This document shows, piece after piece, positions 22,291-30,756 of a stretch of DNA of 64,000 bases (position 1 is its first letter; each line of letters begins with the position of its first letter). A program made the position numbers and the translations under genes. The notes under the pieces are model-generated. The model was not told the DNA's origin. It saw only the letters and a program-made list of their open reading frames with translations, and searched no databases. The stretch covers positions 186,001 through 250,000 of the forward strand of contig NZ_JACHGV010000007.1 in the NCBI RefSeq assembly GCF_014202475.1. The letters are read 5' to 3'. The DNA comes from Streptomyces paradoxus. GTDB lineage: Bacteria; Actinomycetota; Actinomycetes; Streptomycetales; Streptomycetaceae.

Positions 22291-23339
22291 GGCTTCCTCC
22301 CTGTCTCTGCGGGCGTGGGCGGGGGCGGGCCGGCCACGGCCCCGGCGGGTACGGCCGGACCGGAGAGCACGCACCAGGCCTGTTCCACGGACCGGATGTC
22401 GGCCTCGTCGCCCCGGGCACGATCGGGCAGCAGGGTCAGGACGGCGCTGTGCCCGCCGGCGATCGCGCGCTGCCGCCTGGCGAGGGTCGCCAGGCTGTTG
22501 CCCGGCCCCGCCTCGACGAGGAGGCATCCGGGATGCTCGTCGAGCACGGTCGTCAGGGTCGGTGCGAAGTGGACGGTCTCGGCGGGCTGACGGGCCCAGA
22601 ACTCCGGGTCGCGGGCCCGGTCCGCGTCGAGCCGGCCGCGGGTGTAGGCCGAGTAGAGGGGCAGCCGCGGCGGCGCCAGCCGCACGGCGTGCCAGGCGGG
22701 CAGCGAGGCGTCCACGGCGGGCTGGACGACGGGACTGTGGAAGGCCTGGCGGGCGCGGACGTCCTGGCAGACCAGTCCGCGCCCGGTGAGGACGCGTGCC
22801 GCTTCGTCCAGCGGTGCGCGCTCGCCCGCCAGCAGCAACTGGCGGGCGGCGTTCACCGCGGCCAGGTGCACGGTGGGGCCCAGGACGTCGGCGACGTCGT
22901 CGGCCGAGGCGGCGACCGCGAGCATCCCGCCGGGCGGGGTGTCGGCGAACAGGGCCATGCGGTCGCGCATCAGCCGCATGCCGTCGGCGAATTCGAGGAC
23001 GCCGGCGAGGGTCGCGGCGACCAGCTCGCCCACGCTGTGGCCGAACAGCGCCGCGGGACGCAGCCCCTGCTCCAGCAGCATGCGGCCCAGGGCGTGCCCC
23101 ACGGCGTAGAGCAGCGGCTGCGCCACGGTCACGTCGTCGTACTCGGGTGCCGGTGTGGGCGCGAGCCACTGCTCCCGCAGGTGTGCGCCATCCGGTCCGA
23201 GGAGCCGGAACGCCTCGTCCATCCAGGCCGTGAACGTCTCGTCGTGCCCGTGGAGTCCGGCCGCCATCCTCGGGTGCTGCGCGCCCTGACCGGCGAACAT
23301 CAGGACGACGGGCCTGGCCCGCCCTGCCGTGTCCGGCAT
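22287..23339 (-). CDS. Discrete acyltransferase (trans-AT / editing AT)
   Basis: A 350-residue stand-alone AT with FAGQGAQ at residues 15-21, the nucleophile Ser102 in GHSVGE and QAFH where malonyl ATs have HAFH. It is the first gene of the six-gene leftward operon, starts at ATG 23339 behind AAAGGGGTGGAG, and is divergent from the KAS III gene. Type II PKS systems with unusual starters (daunorubicin, R1128, hedamycin) carry such ATs. They have been proposed to supply malonyl units or to remove wrongly loaded acetyl from the ACP. I favour an editing or transfer role between the type I and type II systems, but cannot choose from sequence alone. Confidence 0.9.
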   Translation of the reverse strand: MPDTAGRARPVVLMFAGQGAQHPRMAAGLHGHDETFTAWMDEAFRLLGPDGAHLREQWLAPTPAPEYDDVTVAQPLLYAVGHALGRMLLEQGLRPAALFGHSVGELVAATLAGVLEFADGMRLMRDRMALFADTPPGGMLAVAASADDVADVLGPTVHLAAVNAARQLLLAGERAPLDEAARVLTGRGLVCQDVRARQAFHSPVVQPAVDASLPAWHAVRLAPPRLPLYSAYTRGRLDADRARDPEFWARQPAETVHFAPTLTTVLDEHPGCLLVEAGPGNSLATLARRQRAIAGGHSAVLTLLPDRARGDEADIRSVEQAWCVLSGPAVPAGAVAGPPPPTPAETGRKP

Positions 23340-23382
23340 CTCCACCCCTTTCCTCGTGTCGACCAGACGGTCATCCCCGGGG

Positions 23383-23447
23383 GTCGAGGCGCGCCGGAGG
23401 ACCGTTCGAACCTCGGTGATCCGTCCCGGCTCGAGCCTGCTTCGACA
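23383..23447. promoter_or_regulatory. Two groups of 11-bp phased SARP-like repeats
   Basis: Group one: GTCGAGG (23383), CCGGAGG (23394), TTCGAAC (23405). Group two: CTCGAGC (23430), TTCGACA (23441). Each group is in exact 11-bp register. They lie in the 178-bp divergent promoter region between the AT/type I PKS operon and the KAS III gene, one group perhaps for each direction. Confidence 0.5.
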
Positions 23448-23517
23448 CCGCGGACCGACACTCCCCCCTCGGCGGCGGACCACCGCCGCGGGTCCGAGTG
23501 ACACACGGGGGAGGACT

Positions 23518-24564
23518 GTGGACATCGCGGACGTGTACGTGTCCGGGGTCGGGCTGCATCTGGCGCGGCGCATGCCCGTCGGCGAGGTCGTCGACAGGGG
23601 CATCGCCGACCTGCGGACGGTCCGGCGTACGGGGATGCGTTCGGTGTGCGTCGGGGAGTGGTCGGGGCCGGAGATGGCCGTGGAGGCCGCGCGGGCAGCC
23701 CTGCGGGGGTCCGGGCGGGTGCCGTCCGACATCGGGCTGGTCCTGCACGCAGGCACCTGGTTCCAGGGGCACGACCTGTGGGCGCCGGCCTCCTACGTGC
23801 AGCGCGAGGCGGTGGGCAACAGCTGTCTGTCCCTGGAGGTCGGGCAGTTGTCCAACGGCGGCATGGCGGCGATGGAACTGGCCGTGGCCTGGCTGCGGTC
23901 GGACACCGGCGCGGGACCGCGCAGCGCGCTGATCACCACCGGGGACCGCTTCTGCCTGCCGGGGTTCGACCGGTGGCACACCGACCCCGGAACGGTGTGC
24001 GGCGACGGCGGGACCGCGCTCGTGCTGTCGCGGGGCGGGGGGTTCGCCCGGCTGCGCAGCCTGGTGACGGTGTCCGACCCGGCTCTGGAGGCGATGGGCC
24101 GCGACGGCGACGGCTTCGCCCCGGCGCCCCTGGCCGCCCGCGCGCCGATCAGCGTCGCGGCGTCGCGGGAGCGGCTGGTCAAGGAGACCGGGCTGACCCG
24201 GTTGCTGGAGCGGCTTCAGCGGGGGCAGCGGGCCGCCTTCGACCGGGCGCTGCACGAGGCCGGCACCAAGGCGTCCGACGTCGCCTGGTTCGTCCTGCCG
24301 AACCTCGGACGCCCCAAGATGGACGCACAGTTCTTCCAGGTGCTGGACATCGATCCGGAGCGTACGACGTGGTCCTGGGGTTCGGGGGTCGGTCACCTGG
24401 GAGCCGGTGACCCTTTCGCCGGCCTCGCCCGGCTGACGGGCACCGGGGCCCTGCGCCCGGGGCAGTTCTGCGCGTTGATCAGCGCGGGCGGCGGCTTCGC
24501 CTGGTCGGTCGCCGTCCTGGAGGTGATCGAGGAGCCTCCGCCCGCACCGCGCTTCGACGAGTGA
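23518..24564 (+). CDS. KAS III-like acyltransferase with Ser-His-Asp site (DpsC/CerJ type)
   Basis: A 348-residue thiolase-fold protein starting at GTG 23518 behind GGGGAGG. FabH enzymes have a Cys-His-Asn triad. Aligned by motif, the Cys position is Ser112 (VGQLSNGG), the His region (HQAN) is lost (VLPNLGRP), and His293 and Asp298 stand in GHLGAGD near the Asn position. A Ser or Cys with a His and an Asp five residues on is the layout I recall for DpsC (daunorubicin starter enzyme) and the acyltransferase CerJ. It likely moves the type I PKS starter onto the type II ACP or into the first condensation. It heads the rightward tailoring genes. Confidence 0.9.
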   Translation: MDIADVYVSGVGLHLARRMPVGEVVDRGIADLRTVRRTGMRSVCVGEWSGPEMAVEAARAALRGSGRVPSDIGLVLHAGTWFQGHDLWAPASYVQREAVGNSCLSLEVGQLSNGGMAAMELAVAWLRSDTGAGPRSALITTGDRFCLPGFDRWHTDPGTVCGDGGTALVLSRGGGFARLRSLVTVSDPALEAMGRDGDGFAPAPLAARAPISVAASRERLVKETGLTRLLERLQRGQRAAFDRALHEAGTKASDVAWFVLPNLGRPKMDAQFFQVLDIDPERTTWSWGSGVGHLGAGDPFAGLARLTGTGALRPGQFCALISAGGGFAWSVAVLEVIEEPPPAPRFDE

Positions 24565-24979
24565 GCGGGGCGTTGCCGTCCGGGGCGGCGAGCGCGTCCG
24601 GGGCGTCGGCCACGATCCCCGGGGCCCTGCCACCACCGGCATGGCCCGGCGCCGCGCCCCAGGCCCCTGCCATCACCGGCGATGCGCCACTCTCCCGAGT
24701 ACCGGTCCGACCACCGAAGCGCCGCGCCGCCCCATCCGGTGGCCCCAGCCACCACCGGCAAGGCCACACCACACCCCCGAGTACCCGTCCGACCACCGAA
24801 GCGCCACGCCGTCCCGACCCAGTGGTTCCAGCCACCGCCGGCGGAGGGGCGCGCGCCACCCGGCCGCGAGGCCACCACCCGCCGGTCATCCACCGTCCTT
24901 CCACGCCGATTCCAGTGACCGACCCGAGGCTGTGAGCCGATCACCGCATGCCCCGCCGACACGGAGGCCCTCCGACGAC
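24565..24979. other. Noncoding gap with imperfect direct repeats
   Basis: This gap follows the KAS III gene and precedes the hydrolase gene on the same strand. A long frame runs through it into the hydrolase, but its composition is proline- and arginine-rich and repeat-derived, with no good ribosome binding site, so I treat it as noncoding. Besides the repeats at 24675-24842 I see no clear promoter. Confidence 0.6.
24675..24842. repeat. Two imperfect tandem copies of about 82 bp
   Basis: The core GAGT-ACC-GTCCGACCACCGAAGCGCC occurs twice, with CCCGAGT at 24694 and again at 24776, and both copies end in CCAGCCACC-CCGGC. Small indels and substitutions separate them, so the duplication is not recent. 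Partial copies of the ends flank the pair. Confidence 0.8.
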
Positions 24980-26437
24980 ATGACGACCAGTCACCTCTCA
25001 CCGGACGCCCTGAACGGGTTCCGCGGCCGGCGACCCACCTGGTCGCCCTCGCCCTCGGGCGACGGCAGTGAACAGTGCACCGTCGAGGTGCCGCTCGACT
25101 ACGCCCGGCCCGACGGGCCGCTGATCTCCCTGGCGCTGACCCGGATACGGGCCAAGGACCCGGCCCGGCGCCGGGGCATCCTGCTCGCACTCAACGGCGG
25201 CCCCGGAGGCTACTTCGGCCTGGGCCGCGGCTTCCCGGCGGTCCTGTCCCGCACCCGCCTGCCCGAGGTGTACGACCTGATCGGGTTCGACCCCCGCGGC
25301 ACCGGCGCGTCGACACCGCTGACCAGCGAGATCATCCCGCCCAAGGCGCCGTTCGACTCGCGGCTGCCCGATGCGGAGTTCCCGCTGCTCGCCGAGGACG
25401 CCCGGATCCGCGAAGCGGGCAACCAGCGGCTGGGCGGCGAGGCCCGCCGCCACCACAACACCCCGAACACCGCACGGGACATGGACGTGATCCGGCAGGT
25501 GCTGGGCGAGGAGAGGCTCAGCTTCGTCGGCTACACCTACGGCACCTACCTGGGCGCGGTCTACGGCGCCCTGTTCCCCGAGCGGCTGGACCGCTGTGTC
25601 CTGGACTCCTGTGTGCACCCGGACTGGTCCTGGCGGGAGCAGTTCATGGCGCAGGGCCGGGCCAACCGGGCCAATGTCGAGGTGTGGGCGGCGTGGGCGG
25701 CCGAACGCAACGGGGTGTTCCGGCTCGGTGATTCCCGGGAGGCGGTGCTGTCGGCCGTGGAGGACGCCGCGCGGAACACCGCCGAGCAGGCCGGCACCCT
25801 CCTGCGCACCCTCTTCGACGGCGCCATGGGATCCCGCTCGGCGAACCGGGCCCGCTGGGCCGAACTCGGTCACCTGGTGAACGAGTTGCGCACCGGAGAC
25901 GCCGCGGTGGCCGGCCGGTGGCTGTCCGACGAGCGGGTGTGGCCCCCGGCCGAGACGGAGGGCACCACGCGGTGCGGTGTGCTGGACGCGGTCACCCTGG
26001 AGAAGGACTGGCCCGCCGGCCTCGAGGTCTACTACGAGGACATGCGCGTGTTCCGCGAGAACTACCCCTACGGGTACGGCATGTTGCGGGCCGCCCCGTG
26101 GGTGGGCGCCTTCCGGGCCTTCACTCCCCCGCAGCCGCCGGTGAAGCCGACCGGCGAGGGCCTGTCCCCCGGTCTGGTCGTGCACGCCGACGGCGACCCG
26201 ACCGACCACTACGAGGGCGGGGCCGCGATGGCCGAGCGGCTCGGCTACCGGCTGATCACCGTGGCCGACTCCGGCCAGCACGAGATCTACGGGCTCAGCG
26301 GCAATGCCGCGGTGGACGCCCTGGTCGACGCGTACCTCGTCGACGGCGTCGTGCCCGAGGACACCGTGTGCGCGAGCACGGTGCTCCGCCCCGACCTCCC
26401 CTCCGACGACACGTCCGGGGCCACCGGCCGCGCCTGA
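24980..26437 (+). CDS. Alpha/beta hydrolase, TAP/S33-like, with Thr at the nucleophile position
   Basis: A 485-residue protein of the tripeptidyl-aminopeptidase-like hydrolase family: LNGGPGGYFG (oxyanion HGGPG-type motif) at residues 71-80, FDPRGTG at 103-109, the nucleophile elbow near 184-191, and a C-terminal TAP-like part with VVHADGDPTD and DSGQHEIYG that supplies Asp and His. The elbow reads GYTYGTYLG where the family has GYSYGTYLG, so Thr186 replaces the catalytic serine. The first 50 residues lack a signal peptide. It lies 34 bp before the FAD monooxygenase gene. It may be a non-hydrolytic cyclase or lyase, or use Thr; the role is unknown. Confidence 0.85.
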   Translation: MTTSHLSPDALNGFRGRRPTWSPSPSGDGSEQCTVEVPLDYARPDGPLISLALTRIRAKDPARRRGILLALNGGPGGYFGLGRGFPAVLSRTRLPEVYDLIGFDPRGTGASTPLTSEIIPPKAPFDSRLPDAEFPLLAEDARIREAGNQRLGGEARRHHNTPNTARDMDVIRQVLGEERLSFVGYTYGTYLGAVYGALFPERLDRCVLDSCVHPDWSWREQFMAQGRANRANVEVWAAWAAERNGVFRLGDSREAVLSAVEDAARNTAEQAGTLLRTLFDGAMGSRSANRARWAELGHLVNELRTGDAAVAGRWLSDERVWPPAETEGTTRCGVLDAVTLEKDWPAGLEVYYEDMRVFRENYPYGYGMLRAAPWVGAFRAFTPPQPPVKPTGEGLSPGLVVHADGDPTDHYEGGAAMAERLGYRLITVADSGQHEIYGLSGNAAVDALVDAYLVDGVVPEDTVCASTVLRPDLPSDDTSGATGRA

Positions 26438-26471
26438 CCCGGACCGGGTCCGACAAGCGAAGGAAGAACCC

Positions 26472-27692
26472 ATGGCACGCGCACTCGTGATCGGCGCAGG
26501 CATCGCCGGCACGGTCACCGCGATCGCACTGCAGAAAGCCGGCCTGGACCCGGTCCTCTACGAGGCGTACGACCGGACCGCGGACGGCATCGGCAACTTC
26601 GTCAACATCGCGCCGAACGGCATCGACGCCCTGGACAGCATCGGCCTGGGCCATCTGGTGCGCGAGCGCGGCTTCGACACCCCCGGCATCGCGTTCTACA
26701 GCCACACCGGGCGGGCGCTGACCGGCGACGTACGCACCGACCGGCTCGCCGCCGACGGTCAGATCATCCAGACGATCCGGCGCTCGGACCTCTACGTGTC
26801 ACTGCGCGACGAGGCGGCGCAGCGCGGCATTCCCATCGAGTACGGCAAGCGGATCGTGGACGCCACCACGACGGGGAGCACGGTCCGGGCCGTGTTCGCG
26901 GACGAGTCGCAGGCCGAGGGGGACCTGCTCGTCGGCGCCGACGGGCTGCGCTCGCAGGTGCGCCGCATCATCGACCCGGCCGCGCCCCTGCCGCGCTACC
27001 TCGGAGTGCTCAACGCGTTCGGCTGCGCGCGGGGCTTTCCCGCCGAGGGCCCGCCCGGCGTGATCCGGATGTTCTTCGGCAGGAAGAGCTTCTTCAGCTA
27101 CACCAAGCACCCCAACGGCGACCTGTGGTGGTTCGCCAACCCGCCCTGCGCCGCGGAGCCCGACGGGGCGCAGCTGCGGGCCCTGCGGCAGGACTGGCGC
27201 CGCTACCTGCTGGAGCTGTTCGCCGGTGACCGGACCCCGGCGGCGGCGATCATCGCGGCCACGCCCGATCCCGCGCCGCCCTCTCCCACCTACGACCTGC
27301 CCAGGGCGCCGCACTGGTACCGGGACGGGCTCGTCGTGATCGGTGACGCGGCCCACGCCGTCTCGCCCACCGCGGGCCAGGGGTGCTCGGTGGCCATGGA
27401 GGACGCCGTGGTGCTGGCCAAGTGCCTGCGGGACGCGCCCAGCGTCGACCGGGCGTTCGTCACCTACGAGTCCGTGCGGCGCAGGCGCGTCGAGGACATC
27501 GTGGCTCAGGGCAAGTACAACAACGAGGGCAACATGCGGCGCGGCCCGGTCGGCCGCTTCCTGCGCAACTACTTCATCGCCCGGGCCTTCAAGAGCTCCG
27601 ACGGCTCCGATCCCACCTGGATGAGCAGCCACCACATCGACTGGCACGCACCGGCCGACGGCGACGGGCGCGGACTGCGGGCCTCGTCGTGA
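26472..27692 (+). CDS. FAD-dependent aromatic monooxygenase
   Basis: A 406-residue flavoprotein of the PHBH/UbiH group: GAGIAG near residue 8, the DG motif in LLVGADGLRSQVRR, and the GD motif in VVIGDAAHAVSPTAGQG. It has the AAGQG... active-site stretch and a C-terminal helix rich in arginine (SVRRRRVEDI). Such enzymes hydroxylate, epoxidise or cleave aromatic polyketides with NAD(P)H and O2. It is 34 bp after the hydrolase gene and 28 bp before the P450 gene on the same strand, so the three are likely co-transcribed. Epoxidation of the side chain or ring hydroxylation is inferred. Confidence 0.92.
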   Translation: MARALVIGAGIAGTVTAIALQKAGLDPVLYEAYDRTADGIGNFVNIAPNGIDALDSIGLGHLVRERGFDTPGIAFYSHTGRALTGDVRTDRLAADGQIIQTIRRSDLYVSLRDEAAQRGIPIEYGKRIVDATTTGSTVRAVFADESQAEGDLLVGADGLRSQVRRIIDPAAPLPRYLGVLNAFGCARGFPAEGPPGVIRMFFGRKSFFSYTKHPNGDLWWFANPPCAAEPDGAQLRALRQDWRRYLLELFAGDRTPAAAIIAATPDPAPPSPTYDLPRAPHWYRDGLVVIGDAAHAVSPTAGQGCSVAMEDAVVLAKCLRDAPSVDRAFVTYESVRRRRVEDIVAQGKYNNEGNMRRGPVGRFLRNYFIARAFKSSDGSDPTWMSSHHIDWHAPADGDGRGLRASS

Positions 27693-27720
27693 CCCGACTC
27701 GCAAGCAGAGGAGACACCTG

Positions 27721-28944
27721 ATGACCAGCACCGCGGACGTCTCGGGCACGCCGGAGACCTTCCCCTTCGTCCGTCCCGGCCCGTTCACCCCGCCCGAGCA
27801 GTACGCGGGCATGGTGCGGCAGGGCGTCACCCCGGTGACCCTCGCCAATACCGGTCTGCGCGTCTGGACGGTCACCGGGCACGAGGCGATACGCCGGCTG
27901 CTGACCGACCCGCGGGTCAGCGCCTCGCGCAAGCACCCGGGCTTCCCCTTCTACTTCGTGGCTCCGCCCGAGGCCCGTACGGAGACCTCCTTCATCGGCT
28001 ACGACCCGCCCGAGCACACGGCCGCCCGCGGGAAGGCGGCCGCGGCGTTCACCTACCAGCGGGTGCAGAAGCTGCGCCCGCGCATCCAGGAGATCGTCGA
28101 CGAGCACATCGACCGGCTGCTGGCCCTGGCGCCGCCGGTGGACTTCCACCGCCTGTTCTCCCTGTCGCTGCCCACGACGATCATCTGCGACATGCTGGGC
28201 ATCCCCCAGGGCGATCACGACTTCATCATCGAGCACAGCAACAACATGTTCGGCATCCACAGCACCCCCGAGCAGCGGGTGGCGGCGATCGTCGAGGTCA
28301 ACGCCTACGTCGAGAAGCTGGTCGAGATCCGGGAAGCCGAGCCGGGCCCCGACCTGACCAGCCACATCATCGCGGAGTACCGGGCGTCGGGCGAGGAGTA
28401 CACCCGGCGGGACCTGGTCAACATGGTCCGGATGCTGATGAACGGCGGTCACGAGACCACCGCGAGCATGCTGTCCCTGGGCACGGCCTGCCTGCTGGAG
28501 CACCCGGACCAGCTGGCGGAGCTGATGGCCGACCCGGAGACGATGATCGGCCCGGCGACCGAGGAACTGCTGCGCATGGTGACCATCGGGGACATCGGGG
28601 TGCCCCGGGTCGCCCTGGAGGACATCGAGATCGACGGCACGGTCATCCCGGCCGGTGACGGCATCCTGTGCCTGCTGCTGACCGCCAACCGGGACCCGGA
28701 GGTCTTCCCGGAGCCGGAGAAGCTGGACCTGCGCCGGGGCAGCCGCAAGCAGATGGGGTTCGGCTACGGTGCGCACCTGTGCATCGGCGCCGAACTGGCC
28801 CGGCTGGAGATGCAGATCGCCTGGACGACGCTGTTCCGGCGCATCCCCACCCTGCGGCTCGCCGTACCGCTCGACGAAGTGCCCCGCAAGGAGGGCGCCA
28901 TCGTCTACGGCGTGCGCGAACTGTCCGTCACCTGGGACGCGTGA
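27721..28944 (+). CDS. Cytochrome P450
   Basis: A 407-residue soluble bacterial P450. The I-helix oxygen-activation motif is NGGHETT at residues 241-247, ExxR is EELLR, and the heme-ligand loop FGYGAHLCIG at 347-356 places the cysteine at 354. No membrane segment. It is directly followed by the methyltransferase gene (TGATG overlap), so both belong to the tailoring operon. In a pluramycin-like pathway a P450 would oxidise the side-chain alkene or the chromophore, and with the FAD enzyme could make the epoxide needed for DNA alkylation. The family is certain, the substrate is inference. Confidence 0.95.
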   Translation: MTSTADVSGTPETFPFVRPGPFTPPEQYAGMVRQGVTPVTLANTGLRVWTVTGHEAIRRLLTDPRVSASRKHPGFPFYFVAPPEARTETSFIGYDPPEHTAARGKAAAAFTYQRVQKLRPRIQEIVDEHIDRLLALAPPVDFHRLFSLSLPTTIICDMLGIPQGDHDFIIEHSNNMFGIHSTPEQRVAAIVEVNAYVEKLVEIREAEPGPDLTSHIIAEYRASGEEYTRRDLVNMVRMLMNGGHETTASMLSLGTACLLEHPDQLAELMADPETMIGPATEELLRMVTIGDIGVPRVALEDIEIDGTVIPAGDGILCLLLTANRDPEVFPEPEKLDLRRGSRKQMGFGYGAHLCIGAELARLEMQIAWTTLFRRIPTLRLAVPLDEVPRKEGAIVYGVRELSVTWDA

Positions 28945-29669
28945 TGCAGCAGGAGGCGTACGGCCCGCAACTGGCCGAGATCTACGAACTCGTCTACGCC
29001 GCACGCGGCAAGGACTACGCCGCCGAATCGGCCGAGGTGACGGCCCTGGTCCGGGATCGCAGGCCGGACGCCTCGTCGCTGCTCGACGTGGCCTGCGGCA
29101 CCGGAGGCCATCTGGCTTTCCTCCAGGCCCACTTCGCGACCGTGGAGGGGCTGGAGCTGTCGCAGCCGATGATCGCCCAGGCGGCGCGCCGGCTGCCCGG
29201 GATCCCCGTGCACCCGGGCGACATGCGCGACTTCACGCTCACCCGCCGCTACGACGCGATCAGCCTGATGTTCAGTTCGATCGGCTACACGCGGTCGACG
29301 GACGAGCTGGAGAGCACCCTGGCCAGTCTCGCGCGGCACCTCACCCCGGGCGGTGTGATCGTCCTGGAGCCCTGGTACTTCCCGGAGGCGTTCCTGCCCG
29401 GCTACATCGCGGACGACCTGGTGCGCACCGAGGACCGGGTGACGGTGCGGGTCTCCCACTCCCGGCGGCAGGGCGACGACGTGCCGATCGTGGTGCACTA
29501 CATCGACGCGCAGAAGGACGCCGGCATCCGGCACTTCACGGACGTCCACCTCATGCGGCTGTTCACCAGGGAGCAGTACGAGGCGGCCTTCGAGCGGGCC
29601 GGCTGCTCGGTGGAGTACGTCGGTCCCGGCCGCTTCAGCTGCGGTCTGTTCGTCGGCGTGCTGAAGTGA
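28944..29669 (+). CDS. TDP-aminosugar N,N-dimethyltransferase (DesVI/TylM1-like)
   Basis: A 241-residue SAM-dependent methyltransferase with motif I LDVACGTGG at residues 47-55 and the run PGDMRDFTL, then SLMFSSIGYTRSTDELE, that closely follows DesVI/TylM1, enzymes that dimethylate the 3-amino group of TDP-aminosugars. Its presence says the cluster makes at least one N,N-dimethylaminosugar. The start overlaps the P450 stop (TGATG). The aminotransferase that would create the amine is not in the window and should lie to the left. A large hairpin follows the stop. Confidence 0.9.
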   Translation: MQQEAYGPQLAEIYELVYAARGKDYAAESAEVTALVRDRRPDASSLLDVACGTGGHLAFLQAHFATVEGLELSQPMIAQAARRLPGIPVHPGDMRDFTLTRRYDAISLMFSSIGYTRSTDELESTLASLARHLTPGGVIVLEPWYFPEAFLPGYIADDLVRTEDRVTVRVSHSRRQGDDVPIVVHYIDAQKDAGIRHFTDVHLMRLFTREQYEAAFERAGCSVEYVGPGRFSCGLFVGVLK

Positions 29670-29691
29670 CGCCGGTGCGCTGAGGCACGGT

Positions 29692-29752
29692 GACGACCAC
29701 GGACGGCCCCCTTCAGGCTTCTTCCGCCTGGAGGGGGCCGTCCGTGGTCGTC
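29692..29752. terminator. Hairpin with 27-bp arms, bidirectional terminator
   Basis: Arms of 27 bp (29692-29718 and 29726-29752) with one mismatch and a TTCTTCC loop. It sits between the convergent methyltransferase and ketoreductase genes. It overlaps the ketoreductase coding end: its left arm holds that gene's stop codon and its right arm codes for the last residues. Confidence 0.85.
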
Positions 29753-30705
29753 GCCGCGGTCCACATGTCCCCGAGGGACTCCGCGAGTCCGGTACGGGGG
29801 TGCCAGCCGAGCAGCCGCCCGGCGAGGGTGATGTCGGCCCGGGTCCAGGCGCCGCCGAGGCCGGCGACGTCCCGGGTCCGTTCGTCGATCAGGTCGGTGG
29901 AGTGCCCGGCGGCCGTGACGAACAGCCGGACCAGGGTGCGGATGTCGACGGCACGGCCGCTGCCGATGTTGAGCGCGTGGCCCGTCGCCGGGGAGTGGAC
30001 GGCCCTGACGACGGCGTCGGCGAGGTCGCGGACGTCCACGAAGTCCCGGCGGGCCCCGGTGAGGACGACGGTCATGGGCTCGTCGTCGGCCAGGGCCCGG
30101 CGCAGCATGCCGACCAGCTTGCCGGGGAAGCTCGCCGGGGAGGGGTGCGGTCCGCAGACGTTGGACGCCCGCAGCACCAGCCCGTCGGTCCGGCCCGTGC
30201 GCACGGCGTCGAGGACGGCCTGCGACCCGGCGAGTTTCGTCCGCGCGTAGGCACTTCCGGGGCGCGGGGGGACCTGCTCGTCGATGAGTGTCCCGGGAGG
30301 GACATCGCCGTACTCGTGCAGGGTGCCGATGTGCACGACGCGGGAGCGCCAGGGCAGTTCGCCCAGGGCCGCGAGCAGCCGGTGCACGAGTGCGACGTTC
30401 ACGGCGTCCAGGTCCTCGTCGGCCCGGGCCCAGCCGTCCGTCGCGTTGAGGGCGTCCGTCGCGTTGACGACCGTGTCGATGCGGCGTTCGCTCAGCAGCC
30501 CGGTGATGCGCCCCTGACCCGCGTGGGCGAGGTCGAGGGGTTCGAAGGCGTAGGGGCGGATGTGCGGCGCCGGGTGGCGGGCGACGACGAGGACGTCGTC
30601 GCCGCGGGCGGCCAGGGCGGCGCACACGTGGCGCCCCACCCAGCCCGTGCCGCCGAGGACGGCCACGCGCCGCGGTGGGTGTGCCGGCCGGTGCGGTGTG
30701 GTCAT
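29713..30705 (-). CDS. NDP-hexose 4-ketoreductase
   Basis: A 330-residue extended SDR with GGTGWVGRH near residue 19 for NAD(P)H binding, the active-site pair in YARTK, and ASNVCGPH typical of sugar-nucleotide reductases. It resembles the 4-ketoreductases that finish TDP-deoxysugars before transfer. The last codons lie inside the terminator hairpin, so the C-terminus may be variable. It is downstream of the glycosyltransferase and epimerase genes in a three-gene leftward group, which fits a late sugar step. The stereochemistry of the 4-OH cannot be told. Confidence 0.88.
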   Translation of the reverse strand: MTTPHRPAHPPRRVAVLGGTGWVGRHVCAALAARGDDVLVVARHPAPHIRPYAFEPLDLAHAGQGRITGLLSERRIDTVVNATDALNATDGWARADEDLDAVNVALVHRLLAALGELPWRSRVVHIGTLHEYGDVPPGTLIDEQVPPRPGSAYARTKLAGSQAVLDAVRTGRTDGLVLRASNVCGPHPSPASFPGKLVGMLRRALADDEPMTVVLTGARRDFVDVRDLADAVVRAVHSPATGHALNIGSGRAVDIRTLVRLFVTAAGHSTDLIDERTRDVAGLGGAWTRADITLAGRLLGWHPRTGLAESLGDMWTAATTTDGPLQAEEA

Positions 30706-30756
30706 GCCGTTCTCCCCGTCCTGCGGGCGGCCGGTGGCCGGCCGCCCGGTTCCCCC

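Noticed and set aside
24641..24979. N-terminal extension of the alpha/beta hydrolase
   Set aside because: Composition is Pro/Arg-rich and derived from tandem repeats; hydrolase-like sequence starts just after the ATG at 24980.
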